Below, piece after piece: positions 22,476 through 34,607 of a stretch of 64,000 nt of DNA. Positions within the stretch are counted from its first letter, which is position 1, and every line of letters begins with the position of its first letter. The notes beneath the pieces are model-generated. The model was given only the letters and a program-made list of their open reading frames with translations, was not told the DNA's origin and did not search any database. The position numbers and the translations under genes are program-made. This DNA comes from Aegilops tauschii subsp. strangulata (Eukaryota > Streptophyta > Magnoliopsida > Poales > Poaceae): the NCBI RefSeq assembly GCF_002575655.3, contig NC_053040.3, forward strand, positions 156,365,148-156,429,147, given 5' to 3'.

Positions 22476-22929
22476 CACGAGCTACTGTTCATCCACTGTC
22501 GACCTTCTCCAGCCTCCACCCACGACTGTTCATCCACGACGTCTCCCTCCTGCCTCCACCAGCTACTATTCATCAACGGGCTCCAGTTCATCTAGCCTCC
22601 ACCGCTCCTCCACCGGCTATTGTTCAACCAGCCCCCTCCACGGGGTCCTGTTCAACCACCCCTCCACGGGCTATTGTTCATCCAGCCCTACACCGGCTAC
22701 TGTTCAACCAGCCCTCCACGAGGTCCTGTTCATCCAGCCCTCCACGGGGTCCTGTTCATCCACCCCCAACCGGCTCGATCGGGGTCCTGTTCATCCAGTG
22801 GCAACGACCTCTACTACCATGGGGTCCTGTTCATCCAACCCCATCGAGAACTATTCATCCAACCCCCCAACAACGCTCACTGTTCATCAAGAGGTAGCAG
22901 GTTCGATCGGCTTCAGTTAGCAACAATAG
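22476..22929 (+). repeat. Degenerate GTTCATCCAGCCCTCCACGG array
   Basis: More than fifteen copies of a core TGTTCATCCA or TGTTCAACCA, many joined to GCCCTCCACGGGG, are spaced irregularly. The array is cut by the Fatima-like insertion at 22930. Shorter relatives (TCGCTCGGGTTCAGT) lie beyond the other end at about 45990-46070. Confidence 0.8.
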
Positions 22930-23455
22930 TGTTGGGGATATTACTACTGGGCGTAAACCAGGCAGGAAAGGCCGGGTTATTCCTATGAAGAGTTATTATA
23001 CTTGAATCCCATGAAGATAGAGATGATGGCGCTTTATGAAGGCCCAGGGCCCGAAGGCGAATTAAGGCTTGTAGTCATAAACCGACATTGATATGCCAGC
23101 TTGTATTGTAAGGCAAGAATAGTAGAAACCGGGCCGGACACGTTTATGAGCCGGCCACGGAACCCTGTAGACCGACGGGCGTCAACCCATGTATATAAGG
23201 GGACGACCCGGCGGCGGTTTAGAAACAACAGACAATAACTTGAGACTCAGGCAAAGAGTATTCGCTCCCTAGTCATCGAAACTCAAGCAATCCTACAACA
23301 ACTGGATTGTAGGCTTTTATCTTCACCGCAAGGGGCTGAACCAGTATAAACTCTCTGTGTCCCTTGTCCGCTTTAACCCCTTTAAGCTAACTCATCGCGA
23401 TGGCTCCACGACTAAGTCCTCACACTAGGACATCTGTCGTGACAAAACCACGACA
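22930..23455 (+). repeat. 5' LTR of the Fatima-like element
   Basis: 526 bp, TG...CA (ends CCACGACA). TATATAAG at 23192-23199 within CCATGTATATAAGGGGACG is the likely core promoter, with transcription starting near the AACAACAGACAATAAC stretch. It matches 45454-45943 closely. Confidence 0.92.
23192..23199 (+). promoter_or_regulatory. LTR promoter TATA box of the Fatima-like element
   Basis: TATATAAG, followed about 30 bases later by the A-rich likely start of transcription. The same box is at 45716-45723 in the 3' LTR. Confidence 0.6.
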
Positions 23456-23475
23456 ATTGGCGCCCACCGTGGGGC
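23456..23475 (+). other. Primer binding site of the Fatima-like element
   Basis: ATTGGCGCCCACCGTGGGGC directly follows the 5' LTR. The TGGCGCC start is shared with other Gypsy/Athila primer sites in the window. Confidence 0.75.
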
Positions 23476-23543
23476 TATCGCACGATGGTTTCGAGTTCTT
23501 AGAGGGCAGCTTCGAAGGTCTCAAGGGTTACGCTGTGGGCCGG

Positions 23544-25780
23544 ATGACCAAGAGTCGTCGCGGCAAACTCTACATCGATGACGCGGGCTGGGGCCCCGAG
23601 GCCAGCTCAATCGAGTACGGGTATCGGGTCCCCTTCGGCAGTATCCATGTTTTCATTGGCAAGATTGGCGAACGGGGCCCTGAGCCAGACATCTGCACCG
23701 ACATCATCGAGACGGCTCAGCATGCAAGATCTGCCCGGGTTAAGCCTGTCATGAAGCGTGCCTTCGTGGGAGTCATCCACGGATGGGGATCTGAGGATAG
23801 ATCGGAATCTGGTGGTGAAACCGTCGTTTATTTCGGCGACGAGTCATCAACCGGAGAGACCGAGTCATTGTACCAGTTGCAAGATGGCCGGATTGGGGGC
23901 TGTTCCGCTGGCGAAAGTATTCCGGACCCCTTTGATCCGCCAAACCGGGTTGCGATCTTCATGGCCGGTACGCAGCCAGCGCTCCATTCTTCGACCATGG
24001 CGGCGATGATTTCCGGATCAGCAGTGGCGACGGCGGCCGGGGCAGGAGGCCTCGTGCGACCGCCGGCTCAGGTTTTATCTGATTTATTTGATGCTTTGGC
24101 GACACTGATGGCGGAGGTTAATCCGGCGAATCAAGATGAGCATAATGCAGAAATCGCGAAGGTGAAGGATCAGATAACTCAGGCCAAGGCCGATCTAGCA
24201 GCTGAGGACGCCAGGATGGCCGCGGATCGGGCCGCATTAGATGCACAGGCTTACCGGCTTATGTTGGATTAGAGCGCGTCAAACGACGTTATGAGAAGAA
24301 GGTACCGATCTCACCTGCCTCCGATTTATGAGGCCAAGAACCTCTTTAACACCCCAAGAGCGGGGACCAGTAATCCACCAGTGGTAAACCGGACGGAGAC
24401 ACCTGGAACGGGGGCGCCGGTTCAGCCACGTCCGACTGATCCGCCTCGTCAGAACAACGTTTTGTCGCAGCACGTCCCAACACCACCGGGTCATTACTCT
24501 AACCTGATGGATAACATTGTCGCTGCCGCTTCACGGCTGGCAGCCCTCCCGATCAAAGGCGAGTCCCCAGTAGCGGTTGAGACGCGGCGGGCTAGGGAGC
24601 TCCTTCAGACGGCTTTGACTCAGCAGCAGGCTTATTCATATAGTCACGAAAGGATCCATTCTACTCCCCGCCCAAGCCGGAGTTACAGCGGGCATATCAA
24701 TGAACCGGTTGTATCGAGCAGCACGCGAAACCGTAATCCGCCCCGTGGTCATAACCCGACGGGTGGCGGTGGTGATGCTCAGGATGTGGTGGATCGTGCT
24801 AGGGCACGTCGAGAGGCCGAGTTAGCGGCACAGCATGAGGCCCGCCAGCTTACTCTGGTTCGTCCAACCACGTCGGTGGAACCATGAGTTACTTCCAGCT
24901 CTTTGGGAGTACCGTGTCTCATCCCAGCGCTGCACAACGTGCGTCTGCCCAAGGATTTCAAAGGCCCACGTAAGGTGCCGAATTACACCGCCGACTTATC
25001 CCCCGAGTCGTGGGTCGAAAGCTATGAGATGGCAATGGAGATGCTGGATGTGGATGATGCGGCATGCACTAAATACTTCACCATGATGTTAGAAGGAACG
25101 GCTCGCACTTGGTTGAAAAACTTGCCAGCTAACTCCATTGGGTCATGGGCCGAGTTGAGGGCCCGGTTTATCCAGAATTTCAAGGATACATGCAAGCAGC
25201 CCATGTCAATTGTGGACTTAGCTGCCTGTGTCCAGGAGGAAGGAGAATCAACAACCCGTTGGGTGCACCGGGTTTCGGAGATTTTGCATTCATCGGACCG
25301 TATCAACGCTGATACAGCAGTTTTGACATTGGAAGGCAATTGCCGGTTTGCACCTCTGAAGTTAAAGTTGGGATGGCTCAAACGTCATTGTAATGACATG
25401 GGAACACTTATGGCAGCTCTGGTAAAGTATGCCGACTCTGATAGTACCAAGGACCCCGAGTCTGACGATGACAAGACAGGGAAGGGAAAGAAGAGCGGCA
25501 ACACCAAGGGGCGGCAGCATAACCCGGCGGGTCATGGAAACAGCGGTAAGCGTAAAGCGGATAACAGTTTAGATTTTGTGGCTAATACCAACGCGCAGGA
25601 CAAGGGCCAGCGGCGTAAGGGTAAACCACCCCGGCGTGGTGGAGGGCCAAGTCCTAATCCGGAGCGCCAATCTTATCTGTTAAACCAACCTTGCCCAAAG
25701 CACGGGTCGCAGGACAAACCGGCTACGCACCTCTGGAAGGATTGTTATATCATGCAGGAGTTCAAAAAATCTGATTTTTT
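23544..25780 (+). pseudogene. Fatima-like gag
   Basis: A single frame runs from the first in-frame ATG of the internal domain (23544), interrupted only by TAG 24270-24272 and TGA 24885-24887. The N-terminal part (GKLYIDDAGWGPEASSIEYG...) is specific to this family. The capsid-like core follows: LPKDFKGPRKVPNYTADLSP, ARTWLKNLPANSIGSWAEL, RFIQNFKDTCKQP. Next come a basic stretch and a zinc-knuckle variant CPKHGSQDKPATHLWKDC (C-x2-H-x8-H-x4-C). The frame changes at about 25780 into a Gly/Asn/Gln-rich linker leading to protease. Confidence 0.82.
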
Positions 25781-26794
25781 CGGTATGATCATGGACCGGG
25801 CGGCGGTTCAGGTCCCGGATCTCAAGGCCCGGGTTACGGCGGAGGCAGTTCCGGTTCAGGTTTTCACGGTAATCAGAGCGGACATAGCAATCAAGGCAAT
25901 CAGGGCAACCAAGGTGGTTATAATCATCAGTGCAATCAGCAGCAGAAGCAGTAGTCGGGTTATCAGAGCAACCCGAAGCAGTTGAATGGTGGGCGGTATC
26001 ATGTCTTTACCACTAGCCTGTGTAAGCGTGATCAGAAGCTTCATAAAAGGGCAGTGAATTCCGTTGAACCGGCGGTGCCCCGTTACTTACGCTGATCTGA
26101 GCAGCCGATCGTGTGGAGTAGAGAAGATCATCCACCCCGGGTTGATAATCTGGGTCATCTGGCATTGGTGGTGGCGCCTCAGGTGGGAGGTTATAAGTTC
26201 ACTAAGGTACTCTTGGATGGAGGGAGTAGTATCAATATCCTTTATTACGAAACTTTCTGTCGCATGGGGTGAACAGATAAAAACCTTAAGCCGTCCAATA
26301 CGGTGTTCCATGGTGTGGTGCCTGGTAAATCGGCATATCCTGTTGGTAAGATAGCTCTGGAGGTGGCTTTCGGAGATGAGGATGACTCAAGATCAGAGAC
26401 ATTGACTTTTGAAGTGGTGAAAATCAAGAGCCCATATCATGCCCTGTTTGGACGGCCGGCTTATGCTAAGTTTATGGCACGACCTTGTTATGTCTATCTG
26501 CAGCTCAAGATGCCGGGTCACAAGGGAACTATAACAGTGCATGGGAGCCGCAAGATCGCTTTGGAATGTGAAGAAGGTGATGCGGCTTATGCTGAGTCGG
26601 TTTGTGCAACAGAAGAGTTGAAGTTTTACAAAGATAATGTTGATCCGGCAGATATGACTTCATTGAAGAAACCAACTACAGAGCATGATCCGGCCTTGAA
26701 GTTTAAATCAGCTGATGAGACTAAGCTTGTTGATTTCGTTCCTGGCGATTCATCCAAGCAGTTTAGCATCAGCGCTAATTTGGATCCGAAATAG
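25781..26794 (+). pseudogene. Fatima-like Gly/Asn/Gln-rich linker and aspartic protease
   Basis: In the frame used by all of pol, a low-complexity linker rich in Gly, Asn and Gln (about 25781-25950) precedes the protease, whose catalytic motif is KVLLDGGSSINILY (about 26200-26245). The conserved HALFGRPAYAKFMA block follows. Stops in this frame lie at 25952-25954 (TAG), 26093-26095 (TGA), 26270-26272 (TGA) and 26792-26794 (TAG). No frameshift is needed from here to the end of integrase. Confidence 0.82.
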
Positions 26795-28605
26795 GAAAAC
26801 GCGCTCATCGAGTTCATCCGTGAGAATCGGGACATCTTTGCGTGGAAGCCTTCTGACATGCCAGGTGTACCGAGAGAACTCGCTGAGCACACTCTCAATG
26901 TTGATCCCAAGTATAAACCGGTCAAGCAATTTCTTTGCCGGTTCAATGAAGAAAGACGCAAGGCTATTGGTGAGGAAGTTGCCAGGCTTTTGGCGGCTGG
27001 GTTTATCATCGAAGTGTTTCATCCTGAGTGGTTGGCTAATCCGGTGCTGGTACTCAAAAAGAATGGCATTTGGCGTATGTGTGTAGACTACACAGATCTC
27101 AACAAGGCTTGTCCAGCAGATCCTTTTGCCCTCCCTCGTATTGATCAAATCATTGATGCTACGGCGGGTTGCGAGAGTTTGAGCTTTCTGGATGCGTATT
27201 CTGGATACCATTAGATCAAAATGGCGGTTAAGGACCAGGAGAAAACAGCCTTCATAACTCCCTTTGGAGCCTTCTGCTATGTGTCTATGCCCTTTGGGCT
27301 CAAGAGTGCCCATGCGACTTATCAGCGGTGTGTGCAAAATTGTCTTCATGATCAAATCGACCGCAATGTTCATGCCTATGTGGATGATATTGTGGTAAAA
27401 ACAAGAAAGGAGGAGACATTGATTGATGACTTGAAGGAGACCTTTGATAACCTCCGGGTTTATAAAATGATGCTTAATCCGGCCAAGTGTGTCTTTGGTG
27501 TACCGGCAGGCAAGCTCTTGGGTTTTCTGGTATCTAACAGAGGCATCGAAGCTAATCCGGAGAAAATCAAGGCTATAACTTCTTTGGCTAAACCAAAGTG
27601 TATCAATGATGTTCAAGGCCTGGCAGGCCGTATTGCCGCGTTGAGCCGGTTTATTAGTCGCCTTGGGGAGAAGGCCATCCCTTTATATCAGATGCTGAAG
27701 AAAACGGATAACTTCGTTTGGAGTAACGCCGCCAATGAAGCATTTGAGGAATTAAAGCGGCAGCTTGCTAATCCGCCGGTTCTTGCTGCTCCTGTTGATA
27801 AGGAGTCATTGTTGCTATATGTGGCAGCTAACGCCTGGGCTATGAGCGTGGCTATTGTGGTGGAGCGCAAGGAGGACGGAAAGGAGTATCCGGTTCAACG
27901 GCCGGTTTATTATGTCAGTGAGGTACTCATTGAGTCCAAGCAGCGGTACCCGCATTGGCAGAAGCTGGTGTATGGAGTTTTTATGGCAAGCCGGAAGCTG
28001 AAGCAGTATTTCCAAGGTCATCCCATCACTGTGGTCAGCTCTGCTCCTTTGGGGGATATAATCTAGAACAGGGAAGCAACCGGCCGGATTGCTAAGTGGG
28101 CTATTGAGCTTGGGCCTCACGGGTTAAAATATATGCCCCGAACGGCGATCAAATCTCAGGCACTTGTGGATTTCATCAATGACTGGACAGAATTACAGGC
28201 GCCAGAGGAGAAGCCGGATCATACTTATTGGACTATTCACTTTGATGGGTCCAGGCAATTGGAGGGCTCGGGGGCTGGAGTCGTATTAACTTCCCCGTGA
28301 GGTGATAAGTTTTGTTATGTTCTCCGTTTAATGTTCCCCTGCACTAACAATACAGCTGAGTATGAGGCTTTACTCCATGGTCTTAGGATGGCTAAGGAGA
28401 TGAATTTAAGCCAGGTCAAGTGCTTCGGTGACTCGGACCTGGTGGCTCAACAAGTGTCTGGTACTTGGGATTCCAAGGACCCACTCATGGCAGCATATCG
28501 TCGAGAGGTGGATATTGTGGCAGGTCACTTCAAAGGTTATCAGGTCGATCATGTGGACCGGCGGAAGAATGAAGCGGCGGACGCTCTGAGCCGTTTGGGT
28601 TCCCA
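26795..28605 (+). pseudogene. Fatima-like reverse transcriptase and RNase H
   Basis: RT motifs in order: WLANPVLVLKKNGIWRMCVD, LPRIDQIIDATAGC, FLDAYSGYH, SMPFGLKSAHATY and active-site AYVDDIVVKT. RNase H: HFDGSRQLEGSGAG, NNTAEYEALLHGLRMA, CFGDSDLVAQQV and EAADALSRLG. Nonsense codons at 27212-27214 (TAG, where Gypsy-1 has Gln in GYHQI), 28064-28066 (TAG) and 28298-28300 (TGA) interrupt one otherwise open frame. The product would copy the element RNA into cDNA in the particle. Confidence 0.92.
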
Positions 28606-29998
28606 ACGTAAACCGGTTCCACCCAATGTTTTCCTGGATGTGCTGCATAATCCGTCCGTCAAGCTCCCTGGCGAAGAGGATTTAGCTGTTCCTGATCCGG
28701 AGGCTCAGTTGGTGGCGGCTCTTCATGTTATCCCGAATTGGACGGTTCCATATCTGGCGTATATGAACCGGGGCGAGTTACCAGAGGATGAAAGTTTGGC
28801 TAGGCAGATAATCCGGCGATCAAAGTCCATGACTATTATCAATGGAGAGTTACACCATTGCAGTGTGACAGGGGCGTTTCAACGTTGTGTATCTCCTGAA
28901 GAAGGCCGTGAAATTTTGCGTGAGATCCACGAAGGAGATTGTGGTCACCACGCCGGTTCAAAATCTTTGGTAGCCAAGGCGTTTCGTCAGGGTTTCTATT
29001 GGCTGACGGCTCATGCTGATGCCGAGGACTTGGTCAAAAGGTGTGATGGATGTCAAAAATTCTCAAGACGCGCTCATGTACCGGCTCAATAATTGAGGAT
29101 GATTCCAACCACTTGGCCATTTGCAACTTGGGGGCTGGATATGGTTGGGCCCTTTAAGAGATCCAAAGACAAGAAGACTCACCTTTTGGTGGCAGTTGAT
29201 AAGTTCACTAAGTGGGTGGAGGCAGAGCCAGTCAGTAAGTGTGATGTAGCTACGGCGGTTCAATTCCTCAAGAAGGTGATTTTCCGGTTTGGCTTTCCAC
29301 ACAGCATTATAACTGATAATAGTACGAATCTGTCCAAAGCAGCTATGAAGGAGTTCTGTCAACGTGAGCACATCCGGCTTGATGTATCGTCGGTGGCTCA
29401 CCCCTAGTCTAATGGTCAAGCGGAGAGAGCCAATCAAGAGATTTTGAGAGGCATCAAGCCCCGGCTTATGGTTCCTTTGCAACGGACGCCGGGTTGTTGG
29501 GTGGAAGAGTTACCTTCTGTGTTATGGAGCATCAATACTACGCCCAACAGATCCACAGGTTGCACGCCTTTTTTCATGGTTTATGGAGCGGAGGCGGTTC
29601 TCCCTAGTGACATCTGTCATGACTCGCCTCGTGTGGCGGCATATGTCGAAGCTGACAATGAGAAGGCACGACAAGAAGCGCTTGACCTGTTGGATGAGGA
29701 GCGTGACATTGCAGCAGCCTGTTCAGCGATTTACCAGCAAGATCTGCATCGTTATCACAGCCGTCGGGTTAGATCCAGAACTTTTCAAGAAGGCGATCTG
29801 GTGCTCCGACTCATCCAGGATCAGACGGATATGCACAAGTTATCCCCACCTTGGGAAGGACCTTTTGTGGTCAGCAAGAATCTGCACAATGGGTCATACT
29901 ACCTTATAGATGTTCGAGAGCGCAAAGACTCACGTAAATTGGAGGAGGAGACCCACCGGCCGTGGAATATTGCTCATCTTCGGCCTTACTATACTTGA
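28606..29998 (+). pseudogene. Fatima-like integrase
   Basis: After a linker, the H-H-C-C zinc region is present (HEGDCGHH..., CDGCQKF). The catalytic core follows: Asp in GLDMVGPF, Asp in IITDNSTNLS (a usual Gly is Ser) and Glu in AERANQE. The C-terminal part FQEGDLVLRLIQ...LSPPWEGPFVV ends at HLRPYYT and a TGA. Stops: TAA 29090-29092 and TAG 29405-29407, the latter in HP-stop-SNGQAERAN where Gln is usual. No frameshift. Confidence 0.92.
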
Positions 29999-31381
29999 GC
30001 CATAGGCTCTGCTCATGTACATAGTTATGACAATGTATATATTATGATTAATATAATAAACCGGAGCCTCAGCTAAATCGGGGTTATCCATTGTTTTTCT
30101 TATATCATGTGTGGTTACATGGGGGCTTCTGTTAATAAAGCGGCGTCCGGTTTACCCCTTGATTCAGCCTATCAAAGCTTTATATAAAAATCACTTGGGG
30201 GCTTGGTCGCATTTGAACCATAGCTACACCTCTTGATCGGCGCAATGCCACAATGTCACTTGGGGGCTTGGTCGTATTCGAACCATAGTCACACCTCTTG
30301 ATCGGCTCAAAGCCAAATTACTCCGGGGCCAAAGAGAGTGTTGCAAAACAACAACTCAAACATAGGCACCCACTGAGCACAGCTCAAAATGTTACTTGGG
30401 GATTCTTTGTTGTCGCAATGAACAAAGAATCTACACTTGTAATAGGCTATCAAGCCATGGCTTGGAAGCCTGGTCTATACACCTAAAACCCCGGGTTAGC
30501 CTGCCTTGTTAAGTAAGTCACTCCGCCCAGGTAAACCTGGTATGACCCATCGAACTTTGACAAGTTACTCTGATAAGACCCTGAACTTGTCAAGTTAAAA
30601 TGATGATTGGTTAAGGATTGAGGACCATCTTAAAAGGCTTTGTAAAATGGTTTAACTCAGTTGCCTGGCAGCCATGAAAAGCCTCGAATTTGGGGCCTGG
30701 CAGCCCGTGAAAAGACTTGACTACAAGTGTTTCATCTGCTTTTACTTGCTAAGTTTTTTCTCCTTTGATGAGATTTCTAATGTTTTGATAAACCGATGTT
30801 CATTAACCCGGCTTGACTTTCAACTACAAGTTGTTAATATATGATCAGTTATAGTCCGGAGACTATCAGCCCGGTCTGGTTTTGACTATAAGTCGCCAGA
30901 ATTGAAAATGGATAAATCAGTGTTTACCAACCTGGAACGGTTTTATTATAAACCGGCGTCATCTGTCAGGAGTTGTTGTTACTCCAGATTCGGGTTATTA
31001 CCCTCATTACAACAGTTGGTCAGCCAACATTATGACTCAAGGTCTCAGGTATCAATTATTTTCATATTTGATTATCTTTTCATAAGCCTTGGTTATAAAC
31101 CCTGGCTATATGTCTGGGCATCATAACCCGTCCGGCGGTAAACCGCCAGGACGCTATCAACTTCTTGTGTGCAGGAATAGCTTGAGTAAATTGCTATGGA
31201 CTTTGAGCATAATATGTTTAAACCATGGCGGATTAACAAGTGTCAGGCACAAATAAATATGCACGAAGGCATAACAGACCAAGTGTTTTAACTAGCCTAT
31301 TACAAGGCGTTTCAGTGCCCAAAAGGATAATTGTTTCTCAATAAGCATTGCAACACGTGCAAGACTAAACCATCCTCCGAA
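29999..31381 (+). other. Non-coding 3' region of the Fatima-like element
   Basis: No gene is supported. A 65-bp tandem duplication begins at 30191 and 30256 (TCACTTGGGGGCTTGGTCG...CACACCTCTTGATCGGC). Related TTGGGGGCT or TTGGGGATT motifs are at about 30119, 30393, 32463 and 32620. This is also the 3' flank of the convergent antisense gene. Confidence 0.6.
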
Positions 31382-34300
31382 TCATGATTCGCCTCCAGCT
31401 TGACCTGACGGCTGCGGATCATCTTGCACCGGTTCATCCTCTTCGTCTCTACCCAGCGGCTAGAAGTCAATAGTTGTCCAGTCGATCCCAGTTAGGGCTT
31501 GGAACACAGCTTTGTCGCTTATAAGGGTGGACGGTTCAATGTCAGGGGCATAGGTATGCCTACGAATTGGCGGGATGAGATTTTGAACCTCTGGAGTTGG
31601 TGCAGCAACCCGTTTGTTGTGGACGTCATAACTCGCCTGATAATGTGAAAGATCAGCTTCTTCAGCTAATTGGCAAGCCAGTGGACGTACTTCCCGGTTT
31701 ATGGCTCGGAGGTCTTCATTTCCGAATTCTGATCCGTATTCTTTTAAGCACGGATAGCCTTTGCTGACATCCTCCCGATCAAGGTCAGGCACCCATGCCT
31801 TTGCCCGGGTTAGTGCGGTCAGAGCACCAGCCCTTGCAGCAGATCTCTTTAGTTCTTCTACCCGGGCAGGCAGCATAGACAGCCTTTCTAAGGTTTCCTT
31901 GATTAACATTGGGGGCGGTTTATTGTGAGAAGCAGTGCGGATGATTCGTTGCGCGCCGGTATACAACTGCCCTATCAGAGTGTAGGCAGCCTTCAGCTTC
32001 TTCTGTACGTCAGAGCCTAGATGACTAATGCGAGTTCCTGCATCATTACAAGCATCAGTAAACCGGCAACGTATGGGATGATATGTTAAAAATATAAAGC
32101 AAGGATGTTTACCGAACACAGCAACAGTCATGGCATGTATCTGCCGCTTTACGTAGTCAGCTCATCTACCACTGGTTTAAGAGCGGCTTTGGCATCCTCA
32201 GCTCTTTTTTGTAAAGCGGATTTTTCTGTGTCCCAATCCGCTCGCTCTTTGTTGAAACTCTCCTTCAATTTTTCCACAGCGGCTAAAGTGCCGGACAGCT
32301 CATCCTTGGCTTTGGAGGTTTCGGCTTGCTGTGACTTGATGTTTTCTTGCAGATCTGCGGTTTGAGCTTCCTTTTTGCTCAGCTCAGCCTATAAGAGACA
32401 GACATATAATGAGTTGATAGTACATATTTGAAGTACCAAGCACATAACAAGTTATGCACCTGATACTTGGGGGCTAATGTATGTTTGCTCAAAGTGACAT
32501 TGTGGGTTTTCTTCTACATAGTCCCGGTTCATCTTCATAAGTTAAACCGTCCCTCAAAGACTAAGCATGCAAAATTGAGATATTACAAAGGCCCGTTTCA
32601 GATTGGTATCATAAACCGTCACTTGGGGGCTACTGGAGTTGATAAATTGCAATTGGACATAAGAGAAAAAAAAGTTATGTTACCTCATATCGCTCCTTCA
32701 TCAAGTTTACCAAACTGGCTTCATAGTCGCGGCTGGTGTACAGACGGTTCAAGAAGCCAGAATGAATGTCTTGAGCATTGAGATGGGCATAGCTTGACAA
32801 ATCGGCGTTCCATTTGCCTTTGCCGATAGCAGAAAGCTCGTCCTTGGCAGTATGCCTTGATAAAGCGACATGATTGCCAGGAGTGGTGTGGCCAATGCCA
32901 GTAATCATATTATCATCAGCAGCCTTTACTGGAGTTGGCGGTTTGTCAGTATCCTTAGCTGGACTGACCGGTTTATCATCAGTTCGGACAGGGCTGGTTG
33001 GCTTGTCAGCATGGCTTGTGGTGTCAACTTCTACTTGTTCAGCAAAGAAGTCATGGTCTTGAGGCGGCGGATCGTTAAGCATGGCGTCAGCATTGGTTTC
33101 TTCAGGATCTGGAGTCTTTTCCGGTTCAACAACCACATTATCGTCAGCCGGCTTAGTTAACCGAGCCTTCTTGCTGGGTCTTGGCTTGGCACTGAGAGAA
33201 ACAAATATAAAAGGTCAAGATATTGTGTCAAGCATAAGCCATTGAAAATAAAAATTAAAGGTATGACTCACCCAGGAACCGTTTTGAGGGGTGGAAGCTT
33301 TGTGGCTGATGACTCGCCAGAAGATGAGTGGGAAGTACCCTGATAATTTGAATCAAACGGGTTAAGAGGCTGACGGAAACAACCCGCCTTGGGGCAAGAA
33401 GTGTCAAGAGTGTAAGAGACCTCTGATCGGCGTTTCCGAACCGGAGTATTCGGTAAACCGGCGGAGGTAACTACGTGGCCACTGTGCCGGGTTGTGCGGC
33501 GAGCTTCGTGTTGTTGCGTCTTCAAAAGAAAGTTTGGGTCCAAGTAAGCAAGGGGTGAGAAAATTTTACTTTCCGGTTTGCTCGACGGATTTTTGATGTT
33601 GGCAGAGGATCTGAATCGGAGGAAAGAATGATTACCTCTACGTCATCAGCTTGACTGCCTTCAGCGTCGTCCTGATAATAGTAATTGTCAATGAGGTGTA
33701 TGAAAAATGAACCAAGAGAGTCAAGTTCTACCTCTGAGTCTGGATTAGCTACATCAGCATCAGCATTTGGCTCGGAAGACGCAGTGGTCCTTTTCTTGGC
33801 AGGTTTTTTAACAACCTTGGTCTTCGGGCGAACTGGCTTTGCCGATTTGTCTTGCGGTTTTGCCGGTTTATCCTGTGGTTTTTTCTTCCAGAACGGATCA
33901 TCACCCTAGCAAAGATGAACAAAATTTTGAGAGAATATTTCAAGGGATTAAGCTGAAAACAAAAAAGGGGGTCATATGATTCTTACAGCTGGCGGTTTGT
34001 TGGAGGTGCAGAAAGGACTTAATCCGGTCTGGCTGCAGATAGCCTCTGGTTCATTCAGTATCTTCTTCACAGCCTCAGTAACTTCAGCTTCTGTGAGCTG
34101 AATATTAACATGTCATTGAGGGTCGGTCAGACTCCCTGTGTATTCACACATCAAATCGGGGCGCCGGCTTAAGGGCAGAATGCTCCAGTTTATCCAACAG
34201 CGAGCAAAATCAACACCTGTTAACCCGTTTGCCATAAAAGCTCTGAGCTTTGACAGTTGAGGAGCATAAGTGGACCTTTCCTTTGCGGTCAATCACTGAG

Positions 34301-34607
34301 GAAAGGGATGTGTATTGCTGAGACGGTGAGGGCGATAACCCGGCAGAGGGTTTTCATCAGTTGGAGATGTATCTTTGCAGTAAAACCAAGTCTGATTCCA
34401 GTCCTTGGGGTAACTATGAAGCTTGGCGTGAGGGAGATGACGTCCTTCCTCTTTTGAATCGCCATTCCACCAAGCTCGGTGTTGGGTCCGCCTATGAACT
34501 CCGTGCGACGGTTTAGATAGAAGAAATCCCTAAACAGCTCAACTATGGGCTCCTCTTGAAGATAAGCCTCGCAAAATACTTGGAAATGGCAAACATTGGA
34601 CACAGAG
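31382..34607 (-). pseudogene. Antisense gene of the Fatima-like element, 3' exons (Transposase_28-type protein)
   Basis: Minus-strand coding blocks are separated by intron-like gaps. The block next to the insertion (34607-34030) has FCEAYLQEEPIVELFRDFF and, after a small frame change, MANGLTGVDFARCWI. Next: a Lys/Pro-rich block (33903-33733, acceptor TTTGCTAG before it, donor GTAGAA after); 33680-33590; 33520-33268 ending at GTGAGT; an acidic block (33200-32680); a Lys/Glu/Ala coiled coil (32390-32160); and a last block (32100-31382) whose frame has TAG at about 31460 before a final TGA. The order matches the plant putative gypsy-type transposon family (Pfam Transposase_28). Function is unknown. 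It is convergent with gag-pol. Confidence 0.65.

Noticed and set aside
22322..22988. Overlapping ORFs of 100-190 codons rich in Pro, His and Ser
   Set aside because: They run through an 81-bp array (a multiple of three) and a short tandem array, and several frames are open at once. The openness follows from repetition, not coding.
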